From GCA-003244245 sp049673305 (GTDB lineage: Bacteria > Actinomycetota > Actinomycetes > Mycobacteriales > Pseudonocardiaceae): 64,000 bases of DNA. Every line of letters begins with the position of its first letter. Positions within the stretch are counted from its first letter, which is position 1. The notes under the pieces were generated by a model. It was not told the origin of the DNA. It saw only the letters and a program-made list of their open reading frames with translations, and did no database searches. Location of the stretch: positions 1 to 64,000 of the forward strand of contig JBATXM010000222.1 in the NCBI GenBank assembly GCA_049673305.1. Direction: 5' to 3'. Position numbers and translations under genes: made by a program. Below, one piece after another: positions 8,315-16,675 of the stretch.

Positions 8315-9346
8315 TCACCGGCCAATGAACAGGTACTCGTAAACAGCCCGGCGCTGAGCAGCAGCGTGCGTTCCGAACGAGTACTTGTAGTCGATCAGGC
8401 GGACTTCCACCTCGTTCTTCACCTCACGCAGTAGACCCTCGATGGTCTGGGCGTCGGGCACCGCGTTGGACGAGTAAGACAGGACGATTGTGGAGTCCTT
8501 GAACTGCTTGAACGTTTGCCGCAGGGCCTCTACGATCGTGTGCTTATAAGCAAAAGGTGTGTACTTCTTCTCCAGTTTCTTAGTGCGAGTCTCCTCCATG
8601 ATTTTTTGCCCGCGCCAATAGACCGAGAGGCCCTCCAGAAAATGGTAACGCTTGATGTAGTCATTGTCATCGCGTGGTGGCGCATAGGGGGGATCGAGAT
8701 ATACCAGGTCGTACCCCGCTGGGCTGATTTCGAAGACATCACCGCACAAGACCTGACTAGGACAACCGGCACCGAAGACGACTCGGTTGTACGCGACGGA
8801 TCGTTCCTGAAAGTGATCTCGCAAAGGGAGTCGAAGATCTCGCCGACCGTCGTCGTATCGCAAGTCGGTAAACGTGAAGACTCCGCGCGGTTGCTTTCGT
8901 GCCGCAGCCAGCACCAGAGCTGAGATCGCCAATGAGCGCTTGTGGCCAGACAGAGTATCGATGTGCGACCACGCTGAGTCAAGAAATTGCCGATCGTCAG
9001 CGGTAAAATACAGACCATCGAACTTGCGCTGGATGAAATCTCGGTCATCCAATGGCGGACCGCAGATCAATTCAATATCAGCTCGAGTGAGTTGGACCGA
9101 CTGATTGACCACTGTCGCGCAGGTGATGACTGTTGGGAAATTCAAGAAGTCGTTGGACGTGACCTGATAGCCAAGGCTCTTGAGTAAATAGGACACGACG
9201 CCGCTACCGGAGAAGGCATCGAGCGCGGTGTGTCCGCCCACTTCGGTGAACACCTCGGCTAGATACGGTACGAGGCGATACTTAGACCCCATATAGCGGA
9301 GCCGAGGGAACGCAGCGGTGCGCTCAAGTGCCTCATGAAGATCCAC
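8315..9346 (-). CDS. D12-class N6-adenine DNA methyltransferase (Dam/DpnM-like)
   Basis: A 343-residue alpha-class adenine methyltransferase. Motif X is LRYMGSKYRLVPYL near the N-terminus, motif I is ALDAFSGSGVVSYLLK (about 41-56), and the catalytic motif IV is LVYLDPPYAPP with DPPY at 218-221. The region between them would be the target recognition domain. The start is GTG at 9346. It precedes the restriction gene, so methylation would be established first on one message. Relatives modify GATC, but specificity cannot be read from the sequence. It sits where disA normally follows radA. Confidence 0.9.
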   Translation of the reverse strand: MDLHEALERTAAFPRLRYMGSKYRLVPYLAEVFTEVGGHTALDAFSGSGVVSYLLKSLGYQVTSNDFLNFPTVITCATVVNQSVQLTRADIELICGPPLDDRDFIQRKFDGLYFTADDRQFLDSAWSHIDTLSGHKRSLAISALVLAAARKQPRGVFTFTDLRYDDGRRDLRLPLRDHFQERSVAYNRVVFGAGCPSQVLCGDVFEISPAGYDLVYLDPPYAPPRDDNDYIKRYHFLEGLSVYWRGQKIMEETRTKKLEKKYTPFAYKHTIVEALRQTFKQFKDSTIVLSYSSNAVPDAQTIEGLLREVKNEVEVRLIDYKYSFGTHAAAQRRAVYEYLFIGR

Positions 9347-9443
9347 ATCAGTCCTTACAAGCTATTGTGCTGGTCACGGCGACATCATGGCCTACGTCTA
9401 CGACCGTTTGAGCCCAGGGGCATTTCTGTACCGGTCCATCAGG

Positions 9444-10811
9444 TCAGCGCAGCCAGTGCAGCGCCGCGCCCAGGTCGGGCACCATATGCAGGCGCATTCC
9501 GGGCGGTGAGGTACCGCCGTCTGGGGTTCTGTCTGGCGGCACGAGCGCGTGCCGGAAGCCCAACCGGGCGGCTTCGGCCAGGCGCCGGCGTAGCCCGGTC
9601 ACCTGCCGGACCTCTCCGGCCAGCCCGAGCTCCCCGATCGCCACCGTGTGCGGGGGCGCCAGCAGGTCACCGGCCGCTGACGCGACGGCGAGCGCGACGG
9701 CGAGATCGGCCGCCGGCTCCACCACGCGCATCCCGCCCACTGTCGCGGTGTACACGTCTGACCCCGCCAACCGCACGCCCCCTCGACGCTCGGTGACCGC
9801 CAGGATCATCGCCACCCGGGATGAGTCCAGGCCGCTCACCGCGCGGCGGGGGTTGGCCAGCGCGGATTCGGCGACCAACGCCTGGACTTCGCCCAGCAAC
9901 GGCCGTTTGCCCTCCACGATGACCGTCACCGCCGTGCCGGGCACCGCGCCATCGCGGTGAGTCAGAAAAAGTCCGGACGGGTCGGGTAAGCCGATAATGC
10001 CTTCGTCGGTGAGCTCGAAGCAGCCGACCTCGTCGGCGGCCCCGAACCGGTTCTTGATCCCGCGAACCATCCGTAGCGTGGAGTGCCGGTCGCCCTCGAA
10101 CTGCAGCACCACGTCGACCAGGTGCTCCAGCACCCGGGGACCGGCCACCGTCCCGTCTTTGGTGACGTGCCCGACCAGCACTACGGGCAGTCCGCGCTGC
10201 TTGGCGGCACTGATCAGCGCGCTGGCCACCGCGCGGACCTGCGACACCCCGCCTGGGCCGCCCTCGACGCCAGCGCAGGACATGGTCTGCACCGAGTCAA
10301 CGATCAGCAGGCCCGGATCAACGGCATCCAGATGGCCGAGCACCGCGGCGAGATCGGACTCGGCGGCGAGGAACAGCTCGTCATGCAGCGCTCCGGTGCG
10401 CTGAGCCCGCAACCGGACCTGGCCGGTGGACTCCTCACCGGTCACGTAGAGCGCGCGCCGGCCGGCCATCGCGCAGCGGTGTGCGACCTCCAGCAACAGG
10501 GTGGACTTTCCGACCCCGGGCTCGCCGGCCAACAGCACCACCGCGCCGGGAACCAGACCGCCGCCGAGCACCCGGTCGAGCTCGGCCACGCCAGTGGCGC
10601 TGGCCTGCGCGGAGTGCAGATCGACCTGGGAGATCGGAAGGGCCGGGACGGCCGGTGCACCGGCCGCGACCACCATCACCGGGGGCGGTCGGTACGCCGT
10701 CACACTGCCCCAGGTGTGGCACTCCGGGCACCGTCCCACCCACTTGGCGACCTCATGGCCGCAGTCACCACAGCGGTGGGTTCTCCGGTCGTTCGCGGCT
10801 GTTCTCACCAT
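9444..10811 (-). CDS. radA: DNA repair protein RadA/Sms
   Basis: A 455-residue RadA. A four-cysteine zinc finger is at the N-terminus (C14, C17, C28, C31). The RecA-like ATPase carries GEPGVGKS (96-103), the RadA-specific GIKNRFG motif follows at about 251-257, and a Lon-like C-terminal domain ends the protein. RadA promotes branch migration and processing of recombination intermediates. It follows lpqE with a 63-nt gap, on the same strand. In related actinobacteria disA comes next, but here a restriction-modification pair lies downstream. Confidence 0.96.
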   Translation of the reverse strand: MVRTAANDRRTHRCGDCGHEVAKWVGRCPECHTWGSVTAYRPPPVMVVAAGAPAVPALPISQVDLHSAQASATGVAELDRVLGGGLVPGAVVLLAGEPGVGKSTLLLEVAHRCAMAGRRALYVTGEESTGQVRLRAQRTGALHDELFLAAESDLAAVLGHLDAVDPGLLIVDSVQTMSCAGVEGGPGGVSQVRAVASALISAAKQRGLPVVLVGHVTKDGTVAGPRVLEHLVDVVLQFEGDRHSTLRMVRGIKNRFGAADEVGCFELTDEGIIGLPDPSGLFLTHRDGAVPGTAVTVIVEGKRPLLGEVQALVAESALANPRRAVSGLDSSRVAMILAVTERRGGVRLAGSDVYTATVGGMRVVEPAADLAVALAVASAAGDLLAPPHTVAIGELGLAGEVRQVTGLRRRLAEAARLGFRHALVPPDRTPDGGTSPPGMRLHMVPDLGAALHWLR

Positions 10812-10874
10812 GGTCAGGCACGCTATCCATCGACCCTGACAGTTTCGGGTGCGCCGCCAACCCGGCGCCTGGGG

Positions 10875-11426
10875 TTAGGCCTGGCCGGCCGAGTTCGGTG
10901 GGGCCGCCATGGGTACCGTCACGGTCACCGTGCCAGCCTTGCGGAACTGGAATGTCACCGGAGTGTTCAGCCCGGCGTGCAGCGGCCTGGTGGTGAAGAG
11001 CACGACGCGCAGCTCGCCGGCGACCAGCGGGCTGGTCGGCTCGCCACTGGGGGGGAGGGAACCGGCAGTGCTCATGACGGTGGTCCCGGGTGGAATCTGC
11101 GTGGTACCCAGCACTAGCGCTCGGCTGGCCGCTGGGCTGGTCACGGCGATGAGCTCGTCGGCGCTGTTTTCCTGATTGACGATGGTGAGCAGCACCGGGA
11201 CGGCCGACCCGGCGGGGTAGGTGCCCTGCTGGTTGTGCGGGTAAGGGATCAGCACGTCGCGCAGCGCGATGGCGCCTCCGGCATTGCCGGAGGCGCCGCC
11301 AACGGCGGACACCTGGTTGTCGGTCTGGGTGATCTGGCCGGCACCGCAGCCGACCAGCGCCAGCGCGGTGGCGCAGCAGGCCACGATGCGAACCGCCGTA
11401 CTGGTGCTGGTAAGGGGAACCCGCAT
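10875..11426 (-). CDS. lpqE: Conserved lipoprotein LpqE-like
   Basis: From the ATG at 11426 the protein has 183 residues. A short basic N-terminus and a hydrophobic segment end in the lipobox LALVGC, so it should be a membrane-anchored lipoprotein on the outer face. The frame opens earlier (11534), but that would place the signal peptide internally. The position between radA and a divergent carD is the same as M. tuberculosis lpqE (Rv3584). The function is unknown. The extracellular domain is beta-rich and may belong to the copper-chaperone PCuAC-like fold, but I do not see its metal motif clearly. Confidence 0.82.
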   Translation of the reverse strand: MRVPLTSTSTAVRIVACCATALALVGCGAGQITQTDNQVSAVGGASGNAGGAIALRDVLIPYPHNQQGTYPAGSAVPVLLTIVNQENSADELIAVTSPAASRALVLGTTQIPPGTTVMSTAGSLPPSGEPTSPLVAGELRVVLFTTRPLHAGLNTPVTFQFRKAGTVTVTVPMAAPPNSAGQA

Positions 11427-11692
11427 CAACGAAGCGTATCCGACAGGCCCGCCTTGCCGCCTCATCGGTAAGCACAGGTAGGCACAGAACATGGGTGCAC
11501 GTGGCTCTCCGGTGCAGGTCCGGTACCGGTCCATAGTGGAGTGACCGTGAGCTGCGGAGCACCATCTCGCCTGGTGCCGACCGGTAGTGGGATCCTCTGA
11601 CCTGCGACGACGCTCTGTGTGGTGCTACGTACCCCACACACCACGATTTCTCGACGTGGTAGGCTAGGGGCAGCGAAAGGGGCAGAAGACAC
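11427..11692. promoter_or_regulatory. Divergent promoter region lpqE / carD
   Basis: A 266-nt gap between two outward-facing genes. For carD, TAGGCT at about 11660-11665 could be the -10 element, with the leader containing an AAAGG just before ATG 11693. The lpqE promoter must also lie here. No operator was recognised. Confidence 0.45.
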
Positions 11693-12181
11693 ATGGTTTT
11701 TAAGGTCGGAGAGACCGTCGTCTACCCGCACCACGGTGCCGCTCTCATCGAGGCCATTGAGACTCGAGTGATCAAGGGGGAAGAGAAGAAATATCTCGTC
11801 CTCAAGATCAGTCAAGGTGATCTTACCGTCCGTGTTCCCGCTGCCAACGCTGAATTCGTCGGCGTCCGGGACGTGGTTGGCCAAGAAGGTCTCGATCGGG
11901 TTTTTGAGGTGCTGCGCGCTCCCCATACCGAGGAGCCGACGAACTGGTCGCGGCGATACAAGGCCAACTTAGAGAAGCTCGCCTCTGGCGACGTCAACAA
12001 AGTGGCGGAAGTGGTCCGGGATCTCTGGCGGCGCGAGCGCGATCGGGGTCTGTCGGCCGGCGAGAAACGTATGCTCGCGAAGGCTCGCCAGATTCTGGTA
12101 AGCGAGCTCGCCCTCGCCGAGGGTACCAACGAGGACAACGCTGAGGTGCTACTCGACGAGGTCCTCGCCGCCGCCTCCTGA
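11693..12181 (+). CDS. carD: CarD/CdnL RNA polymerase-binding transcription regulator
   Basis: A 162-residue CarD-family protein. The N-terminal Tudor-like RNA polymerase-interaction domain begins MVFKVGETVVYPHHGAALIE. The C-terminal helical DNA-binding domain includes NWSRRYKANLEKLASGD and LWRRERDRGLSAGEKRML. CarD binds the polymerase beta subunit and stabilises open complexes, especially at rRNA promoters, and is essential in mycobacteria. It heads the run carD-ispD-ispF-cysS-rlmB, the standard actinobacterial order. Confidence 0.97.
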   Translation: MVFKVGETVVYPHHGAALIEAIETRVIKGEEKKYLVLKISQGDLTVRVPAANAEFVGVRDVVGQEGLDRVFEVLRAPHTEEPTNWSRRYKANLEKLASGDVNKVAEVVRDLWRRERDRGLSAGEKRMLAKARQILVSELALAEGTNEDNAEVLLDEVLAAAS

Positions 12182-12221
12182 GTCCCAGCCGACCTTAGTC
12201 GCAACGACGTCACTGCCTTCG

Positions 12222-12914
12222 TTGTCCCGCCCCCGGGTCGCGGCGCTGGTGCCGGCTGCTGGGCACGGCGTACGGTTGGCGGCTGGAATGCCCAAGGCCT
12301 TTGTGCCGCTGCTTGGCCGCCCGTTGCTGTGGTACTGCGTGCAGGGTTTGCTGGCCTCGGGTTGCGTCGAGGCAGTGGTAGTTGCGGTCGGTGCACAACA
12401 CCACGACCAGGCTCGAGTTGCCGTCGCCGAGGGCGGGGACCGGGTGCGGATCGTCACGGGCGGAGTGCACCGCTGCGACTCGGTTCGGGCGGCCTTGAAC
12501 GCCGTGCCCGACGCCGAGGTGGTGCTGGTGCACGACGCCGCCCGCTGCCTTACCCCGGTCGGCGTGATTCAAGCGGTGACGCAGGCGGTACTCGCCGGGC
12601 AGCGGGCTGTGGTACCAGTTCTGCCGGTGGTCGACACGATCAAGCAGGTGGACTCCGACGGTCTGGTGGTGGGCACTGTGGACCGGGCGGCCTTGCGGGT
12701 GGTGCAGACACCGCAGGGGTTCGCCGGGGACCTGCTACGCCGGGCTCACCAGTTGCCATCCGGTCCAGTCACGGACGACGCCGGACTCGTCGAGGCCCTG
12801 GGGGTAACCGTCACCACGGTGCCAGGCCATCCGCACGCCATGAAAATCACCACCCCGTTCGATCTGGTGATTGCTGCGGCGGTCGCTGGCGCGAGAGCCG
12901 CCGGCCAGGGATGA
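12222..12914 (+). CDS. ispD: 2-C-methyl-D-erythritol 4-phosphate cytidylyltransferase
   Basis: A 230-residue IspD. The CTP-binding N-terminus reads VPAAGHGVRLAAGMPKAF, with the expected Arg and Lys. VLVHDAARCLTP and VDTIKQV follow, and KITTPFDLVIA closes the protein. It makes CDP-methylerythritol in the non-mevalonate isoprenoid pathway. No ATG or GTG is available at the right place, so TTG at 12222 is the likely start, with little Shine-Dalgarno sequence. The stop overlaps ispF as ATGA. Confidence 0.95.
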   Translation: MSRPRVAALVPAAGHGVRLAAGMPKAFVPLLGRPLLWYCVQGLLASGCVEAVVVAVGAQHHDQARVAVAEGGDRVRIVTGGVHRCDSVRAALNAVPDAEVVLVHDAARCLTPVGVIQAVTQAVLAGQRAVVPVLPVVDTIKQVDSDGLVVGTVDRAALRVVQTPQGFAGDLLRRAHQLPSGPVTDDAGLVEALGVTVTTVPGHPHAMKITTPFDLVIAAAVAGARAAGQG

Positions 12915-13375
12915 GGGTCGGGATCGGCACCGACGTGCACCCGGTGGAACCTGGCCGGGACTGCTGGATCGCCGGGCTGCGCTGGCCCGGGCTACCAGGT
13001 TGCGCCGGGCACTCCGACGGTGACGTTGCCGCGCACGCCTTGTGTGACGCCGCGCTGTCCGCCGCTGGCCTGGGCGACCTCGGTGCGGTGTTTGGCACCG
13101 GCGAGCAACGGTGGGCCGGGGCGCACGGCGCCGAACTGCTCATCGAAGTGCGCCGCCGGTTGGTCATCCAGGGCTGGGCGGTGGGCAACGGCGCGGTGCA
13201 GGTGATCGGCAACGCGCCGCGGGTGGGTAGCCGCCGGGCCGAGGCGCAGCGAGTGCTGTCCGACGCCATGGGCGGCCCCGTCTCAGTATCCGGCACCACC
13301 ACTGACGGCCTCGGGCTGACCGGCCGCGGCGAGGGCATCGCCGCTATTGCGACGGTGCTCCTCGTGCGCGTGTAA
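12911..13375 (+). CDS. ispF: 2-C-methyl-D-erythritol 2,4-cyclodiphosphate synthase
   Basis: A 154-residue IspF starting at the ATG that overlaps the ispD stop. The zinc ligands Asp8 and His10 (GIGTDVHPVE) and His42 are visible, and GHSDGDVAAHALCDA is the family signature. TTDGLGLTGRGEGIAA near the C-terminus is also typical. It converts CDP-ME-2-phosphate to MEcPP, two steps after IspD. The frame is open well upstream inside ispD, but that part is only a shadow. Confidence 0.95.
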   Translation: MRVGIGTDVHPVEPGRDCWIAGLRWPGLPGCAGHSDGDVAAHALCDAALSAAGLGDLGAVFGTGEQRWAGAHGAELLIEVRRRLVIQGWAVGNGAVQVIGNAPRVGSRRAEAQRVLSDAMGGPVSVSGTTTDGLGLTGRGEGIAAIATVLLVRV

Positions 13376-13408
13376 TGGAGGGATCCGACCACGCTCTACG
13401 ATCTCCCC

Positions 13409-14812
13409 GTGAGCTTGCACCTGTATGACACCGCGACGCGCAGCCTGTGGGAGTTCATCCCGCTGCGACCCCGTACGGCGTCGATCTACGTGTGTGGGGC
13501 CACGGTGCAGGGCGTCCCGCATATCGGGCACGTGCGTTCGGCGCTGAACTACGACGTGTTGCGTCGCTGGTTAGTGGCCACCGGCCACGAGGTGCTGCTG
13601 GTGCGCAACGTCACCGACGTTGACGACAAGATCCTCGCCAAATCCGCCGAAGCGGGCCGGCCGTGGTGGGAGTGGGCGTACACGCACGAACGGGCGTTTG
13701 AGGACGCCTACACGGCGCTGGGGTGCCTGCCGCCGTCGGTACTGCCGCGCGCCACCGGTCATATTCCGCAGATGGTTGAGCTGATGGCGCGGCTGACCGA
13801 TCGGGGGCACGCCTACGCCGCGGGGGGTGATGTCTACTTCGCGGTGGCCACGATGGATGACTACGGCTCGCTGTCGGGGCAGCGTCCCGAGGAGGTATGT
13901 CAGGGTGAATCCGCCGCGCCAGGCAAGCGCGACCCCCGGGACTTCACCCTGTGGAAGGGTGCCAGGCCCGGCGAGCCATTCTGGCCGACACCGTGGGGGC
14001 CGGGCCGCCCCGGATGGCACCTGGAGTGCTCAGCGATGGCCACCACGTACCTTGGCCCGGAGTTCGATATCCACGGCGGCGGGCTGGACCTGGTCTTCCC
14101 ACACCATGAGAATGAACGGGCACAGTCCCGCGCCGCTGGCGATGGGTTTGCCCGGTACTGGTTGCACAATGGCTGGGTGATGTTGTCTGGTGAGAAAATG
14201 TCCAAGTCGCTGGGCAACACGCTGTCCATCCCGGCCACCCTGCGTCGAGTCCGTGCCGTAGAGCTGCGCTATTACTTGATTGCCGCGCATTACCGGTCTG
14301 CCATCGAGTATTCTGACGGTGCGCTGGATGAGGCGGCGGTAGCCTATCGGCGGATCGAGTCGTTTGTGCACCGAGTGCGTGAGCGGTGCGGGGTACCAGA
14401 GCCACGTAGCTGGTGTGCTGAATTCGTCAGGTCACTGGACGATGACCTCGGTACGCCGGCAGCACTGGCTGCGGTCCATACCACTGTGCATGAAGGCAAC
14501 GCGGCGCTGGACGCTGGGGACCACCTGGCGGCGCTAGGCGCGGCCGGTTCGGTGCGCGCGATGACCGGCGTGCTGGGTTTGGACCCGCTGGCTGACCAGT
14601 GGCGCTCGACGTCAGCGTCAGACGCCGCGTCGGCGGCGCTGGCTTGTTTGGTGGACCGGCTGCTCGCCGAGCGTGCCGAGGCTCGCAACCGCCGTGACTA
14701 CGCAACCGCCGACGTGGTGCGCGATCAGCTGTTGGCGGCCGGGATTGCCGTCGAGGACACCCCCGATGGTCCGGTGTGGACGAGCAAGGGGAGCGGAGCT
14801 CATGGCTGGTAA
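13409..14812 (+). CDS. cysS: Cysteinyl-tRNA synthetase
   Basis: A 467-residue class I synthetase of normal length. The HIGH motif is VQGVPHIGHVRSA, the zinc-site region includes WHLECSAMA and HHENERAQS, and the KMSKS loop is GEKMSKSLGNT. The start is GTG 13409. It charges tRNA-Cys with cysteine. Its last codons overlap the start of rlmB, and the cysS-rlmB pair is conserved across actinobacteria. This is an ordinary CysS rather than MshC, as judged by the gene context. Confidence 0.96.
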   Translation: MSLHLYDTATRSLWEFIPLRPRTASIYVCGATVQGVPHIGHVRSALNYDVLRRWLVATGHEVLLVRNVTDVDDKILAKSAEAGRPWWEWAYTHERAFEDAYTALGCLPPSVLPRATGHIPQMVELMARLTDRGHAYAAGGDVYFAVATMDDYGSLSGQRPEEVCQGESAAPGKRDPRDFTLWKGARPGEPFWPTPWGPGRPGWHLECSAMATTYLGPEFDIHGGGLDLVFPHHENERAQSRAAGDGFARYWLHNGWVMLSGEKMSKSLGNTLSIPATLRRVRAVELRYYLIAAHYRSAIEYSDGALDEAAVAYRRIESFVHRVRERCGVPEPRSWCAEFVRSLDDDLGTPAALAAVHTTVHEGNAALDAGDHLAALGAAGSVRAMTGVLGLDPLADQWRSTSASDAASAALACLVDRLLAERAEARNRRDYATADVVRDQLLAAGIAVEDTPDGPVWTSKGSGAHGW

Positions 14813-15794
14813 CTCTCAGCGCAGGGGTGCGATACGCAAGCCGGGTACCAAGAAGGGCGCCGTCGTCGGCTCCGGTGGGCAAAAGTCCAAGGGGCTGCAC
14901 GGTCGCGGTGCCACCCCGCCCGCCGAGCTGCGGCCCGGCCATCCGGCTGGGCGCCAAGGCACCTCACGCCGCCCTGCCCAGCGCCAATCTGACCAGCGTC
15001 AGTCCGTTCAGGGCCAGGCCGCTGTGGCCCGCCGTCGCGGTGGTAGCGAGCCGGGGGAGACCGTCCTTGGTCGCAACTCGGTGCTGGAATGCCTGCGCGC
15101 CGGGGTGCCGGCTACCGCGCTGCACGTGGCCATCGGAGTGGACCTCGACGACCGGGTCGGCGAGTCCATCCGGTTGGCCGCCGATGCCAGGCTGTCCATT
15201 CTCGAGGTGCCCCGGGCTGACCTCGATCGGCTGGCCGGTGGTGCGCTGCACCAGGGAGTGGCGCTGCAGGTGCCGCCGTATGAGTACGCGCTTGTCGAGG
15301 ATGTGCTGGTGAGTGCCCAGGAGTCCGGGACGCCGCCGTTGCTGGTCGCGCTGGACGGGGTGACCGACCCGCGTAACCTCGGTGCGGTGGTCCGCAGCGC
15401 CGCCGCGTTCGGTGCGCACGGACTGGTGCTCCCGCAGCGGCGCTCAGCGGGGATGACCGCAGTGGCGTGGCGGGCCTCGGCGGGTATGGCCGCGCGCCTG
15501 CCGGTAGCTCGGGTCACCAATCTGGTACGCACACTCAAGTATTTTGCCGCCTCGGGTATGATGGTTGTTGGCCTGGACGCTGGTGGCGCAATGCCATTGG
15601 ATGTTTTCCCGCTGGCCACCGGCCCCCTGGTGCTCGTCCTCGGTTCAGAAGGGCGGGGGCTGTCCCGGCTGGTCCGCGAAACCTGTGATGCTGCGGTGTC
15701 GATACCCATGGTGGGGCCGGCCGAGTCACTCAACGCGTCGGTCGCCGCCGGTGTTGTGCTCGCCGAGGTGGCGCGCTTACGTCGCGCCGGCTGA
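14802..15794 (+). CDS. rlmB: 23S rRNA 2'-O-methyltransferase RlmB (TrmH/SpoU family)
   Basis: A 330-residue SPOUT methyltransferase. After a basic low-complexity N-terminal extension of about 85 residues comes GETVLGRNSVLECLRAG. The three SpoU motifs follow: LDGVTDPRNLGAVVRSA, VLVLGSEGRGLSRL and PMVGPAESLNASVAAG. It should methylate the ribose of a 23S rRNA guanosine. I place the start at ATG 14802, with aaggggag upstream, rather than at the earlier open frame at 14673, which lies wholly inside cysS. The long basic extension is common in actinobacterial homologues. Confidence 0.93.
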   Translation: MAGNSQRRGAIRKPGTKKGAVVGSGGQKSKGLHGRGATPPAELRPGHPAGRQGTSRRPAQRQSDQRQSVQGQAAVARRRGGSEPGETVLGRNSVLECLRAGVPATALHVAIGVDLDDRVGESIRLAADARLSILEVPRADLDRLAGGALHQGVALQVPPYEYALVEDVLVSAQESGTPPLLVALDGVTDPRNLGAVVRSAAAFGAHGLVLPQRRSAGMTAVAWRASAGMAARLPVARVTNLVRTLKYFAASGMMVVGLDAGGAMPLDVFPLATGPLVLVLGSEGRGLSRLVRETCDAAVSIPMVGPAESLNASVAAGVVLAEVARLRRAG

Positions 15795-15915
15795 AGTGTT
15801 TTCGGCGTGCCGCTAACTCGCATCGCCGAACAGTGTGTATGTTATTGCGGTCAGCGTTCACGACACGGCAGTTGTTCCTATGCCGCGTTCCTCCCGACAA
15901 GGAGAATCGGTACCT

Positions 15916-16350
15916 GTGGCTCAGAAGACCATCGTCACCCTCATCGACGACCTCACCGGTGAGGAAGCTGAGGACATTTCAACAGTCGAGTTCGCGCTCG
16001 AAGGTGTCTCCTACGAGATCGACCTGGCCGACGACAACGCCGCCAAGCTTCGTGACAACTTGGCCCGTTACGTCGCGGCTGCTCGCAAGACAAGCGCGCG
16101 GCGCCCGAACGTTCGTGGCACCGACCGTTCGACTGGCCGGGGGGCCAACAAAGGCAACGGTGGTGTTGTGAGCAGCGGTTACAACCGGGACACGCTCAAG
16201 TCCATCCGCGAGTGGGCCAAGCAGAACGGTCACACTGTGAACGAGCGTGGCCGCCTGCCGCTCGCCGTGCTGAACGCCTGGGAAGTAAATCACCAGGCAG
16301 TGAAGAACGGCAAGGTTCCCAGTTTCTCGGGCCCCACGTTCTCCGGCTAG
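15916..16350 (+). CDS. lsr2: Lsr2 nucleoid-associated xenogeneic silencer
   Basis: A 144-residue Lsr2. The N-terminal dimerisation domain begins VAQKTIVTLIDDLTGEEAE. The C-terminal AT-binding domain includes IREWAKQNGHTVNERGRLP, whose RGR is the minor-groove hook. Lsr2 coats AT-rich, often foreign, DNA and silences it. The linker is longer than in M. tuberculosis (112 residues), with a Gly/Arg/Asn-rich stretch. I use GTG 15916, with AAGGAG about 11 nt upstream. The frame is open from 15835, but those extra residues do not look conserved. Accessory genes begin directly downstream. Confidence 0.95.
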   Translation: MAQKTIVTLIDDLTGEEAEDISTVEFALEGVSYEIDLADDNAAKLRDNLARYVAAARKTSARRPNVRGTDRSTGRGANKGNGGVVSSGYNRDTLKSIREWAKQNGHTVNERGRLPLAVLNAWEVNHQAVKNGKVPSFSGPTFSG

Positions 16351-16408
16351 GGTCTGCCCCGGCGGTATCCTTCTTTGCCGCGAAACAGATGGAGGGGTAG
16401 AGGCAGCT

Positions 16409-16675
16409 GTGGAGGTTGAAGGGCCACCGTGGGTGGTGGTCACCAGCTTGGTGATTGGGGCGGTTGGGGTTGTGGTCACGGGAGTGGTTGGTCCGCTGGT
16501 CGTCGAGCGGTTTAAATCACACCGGGCCACCCCCGAATCGCCGGAGCCCTCGGCGATCATACAACGGGCCGGCGACGCTGTGACATTAATCCAGGCCGCG
16601 CTTGTTGACCTGCAGGAACGCATCCGACGGCTCGAGGGAATGCAGATGAAGGATGCCCATGACCGGCGTGGATGA
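16409..16675 (+). CDS. Small membrane protein with coiled coil, partner of the collagen-like protein
   Basis: An 88-residue protein, GTG start. One strong transmembrane helix (about residues 9-31, Val/Gly-rich) is followed by a basic stop-transfer sequence and an amphipathic segment (IQAALVDLQERIRRLE) likely to form a coiled coil. The end overlaps the next gene by 23 nt, so the two are probably co-translated. I do not recognise the family. The arrangement of small membrane protein plus collagen-like protein is also seen around phage structural modules, but nothing else here is phage-like. Confidence 0.6.
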   Translation: MEVEGPPWVVVTSLVIGAVGVVVTGVVGPLVVERFKSHRATPESPEPSAIIQRAGDAVTLIQAALVDLQERIRRLEGMQMKDAHDRRG

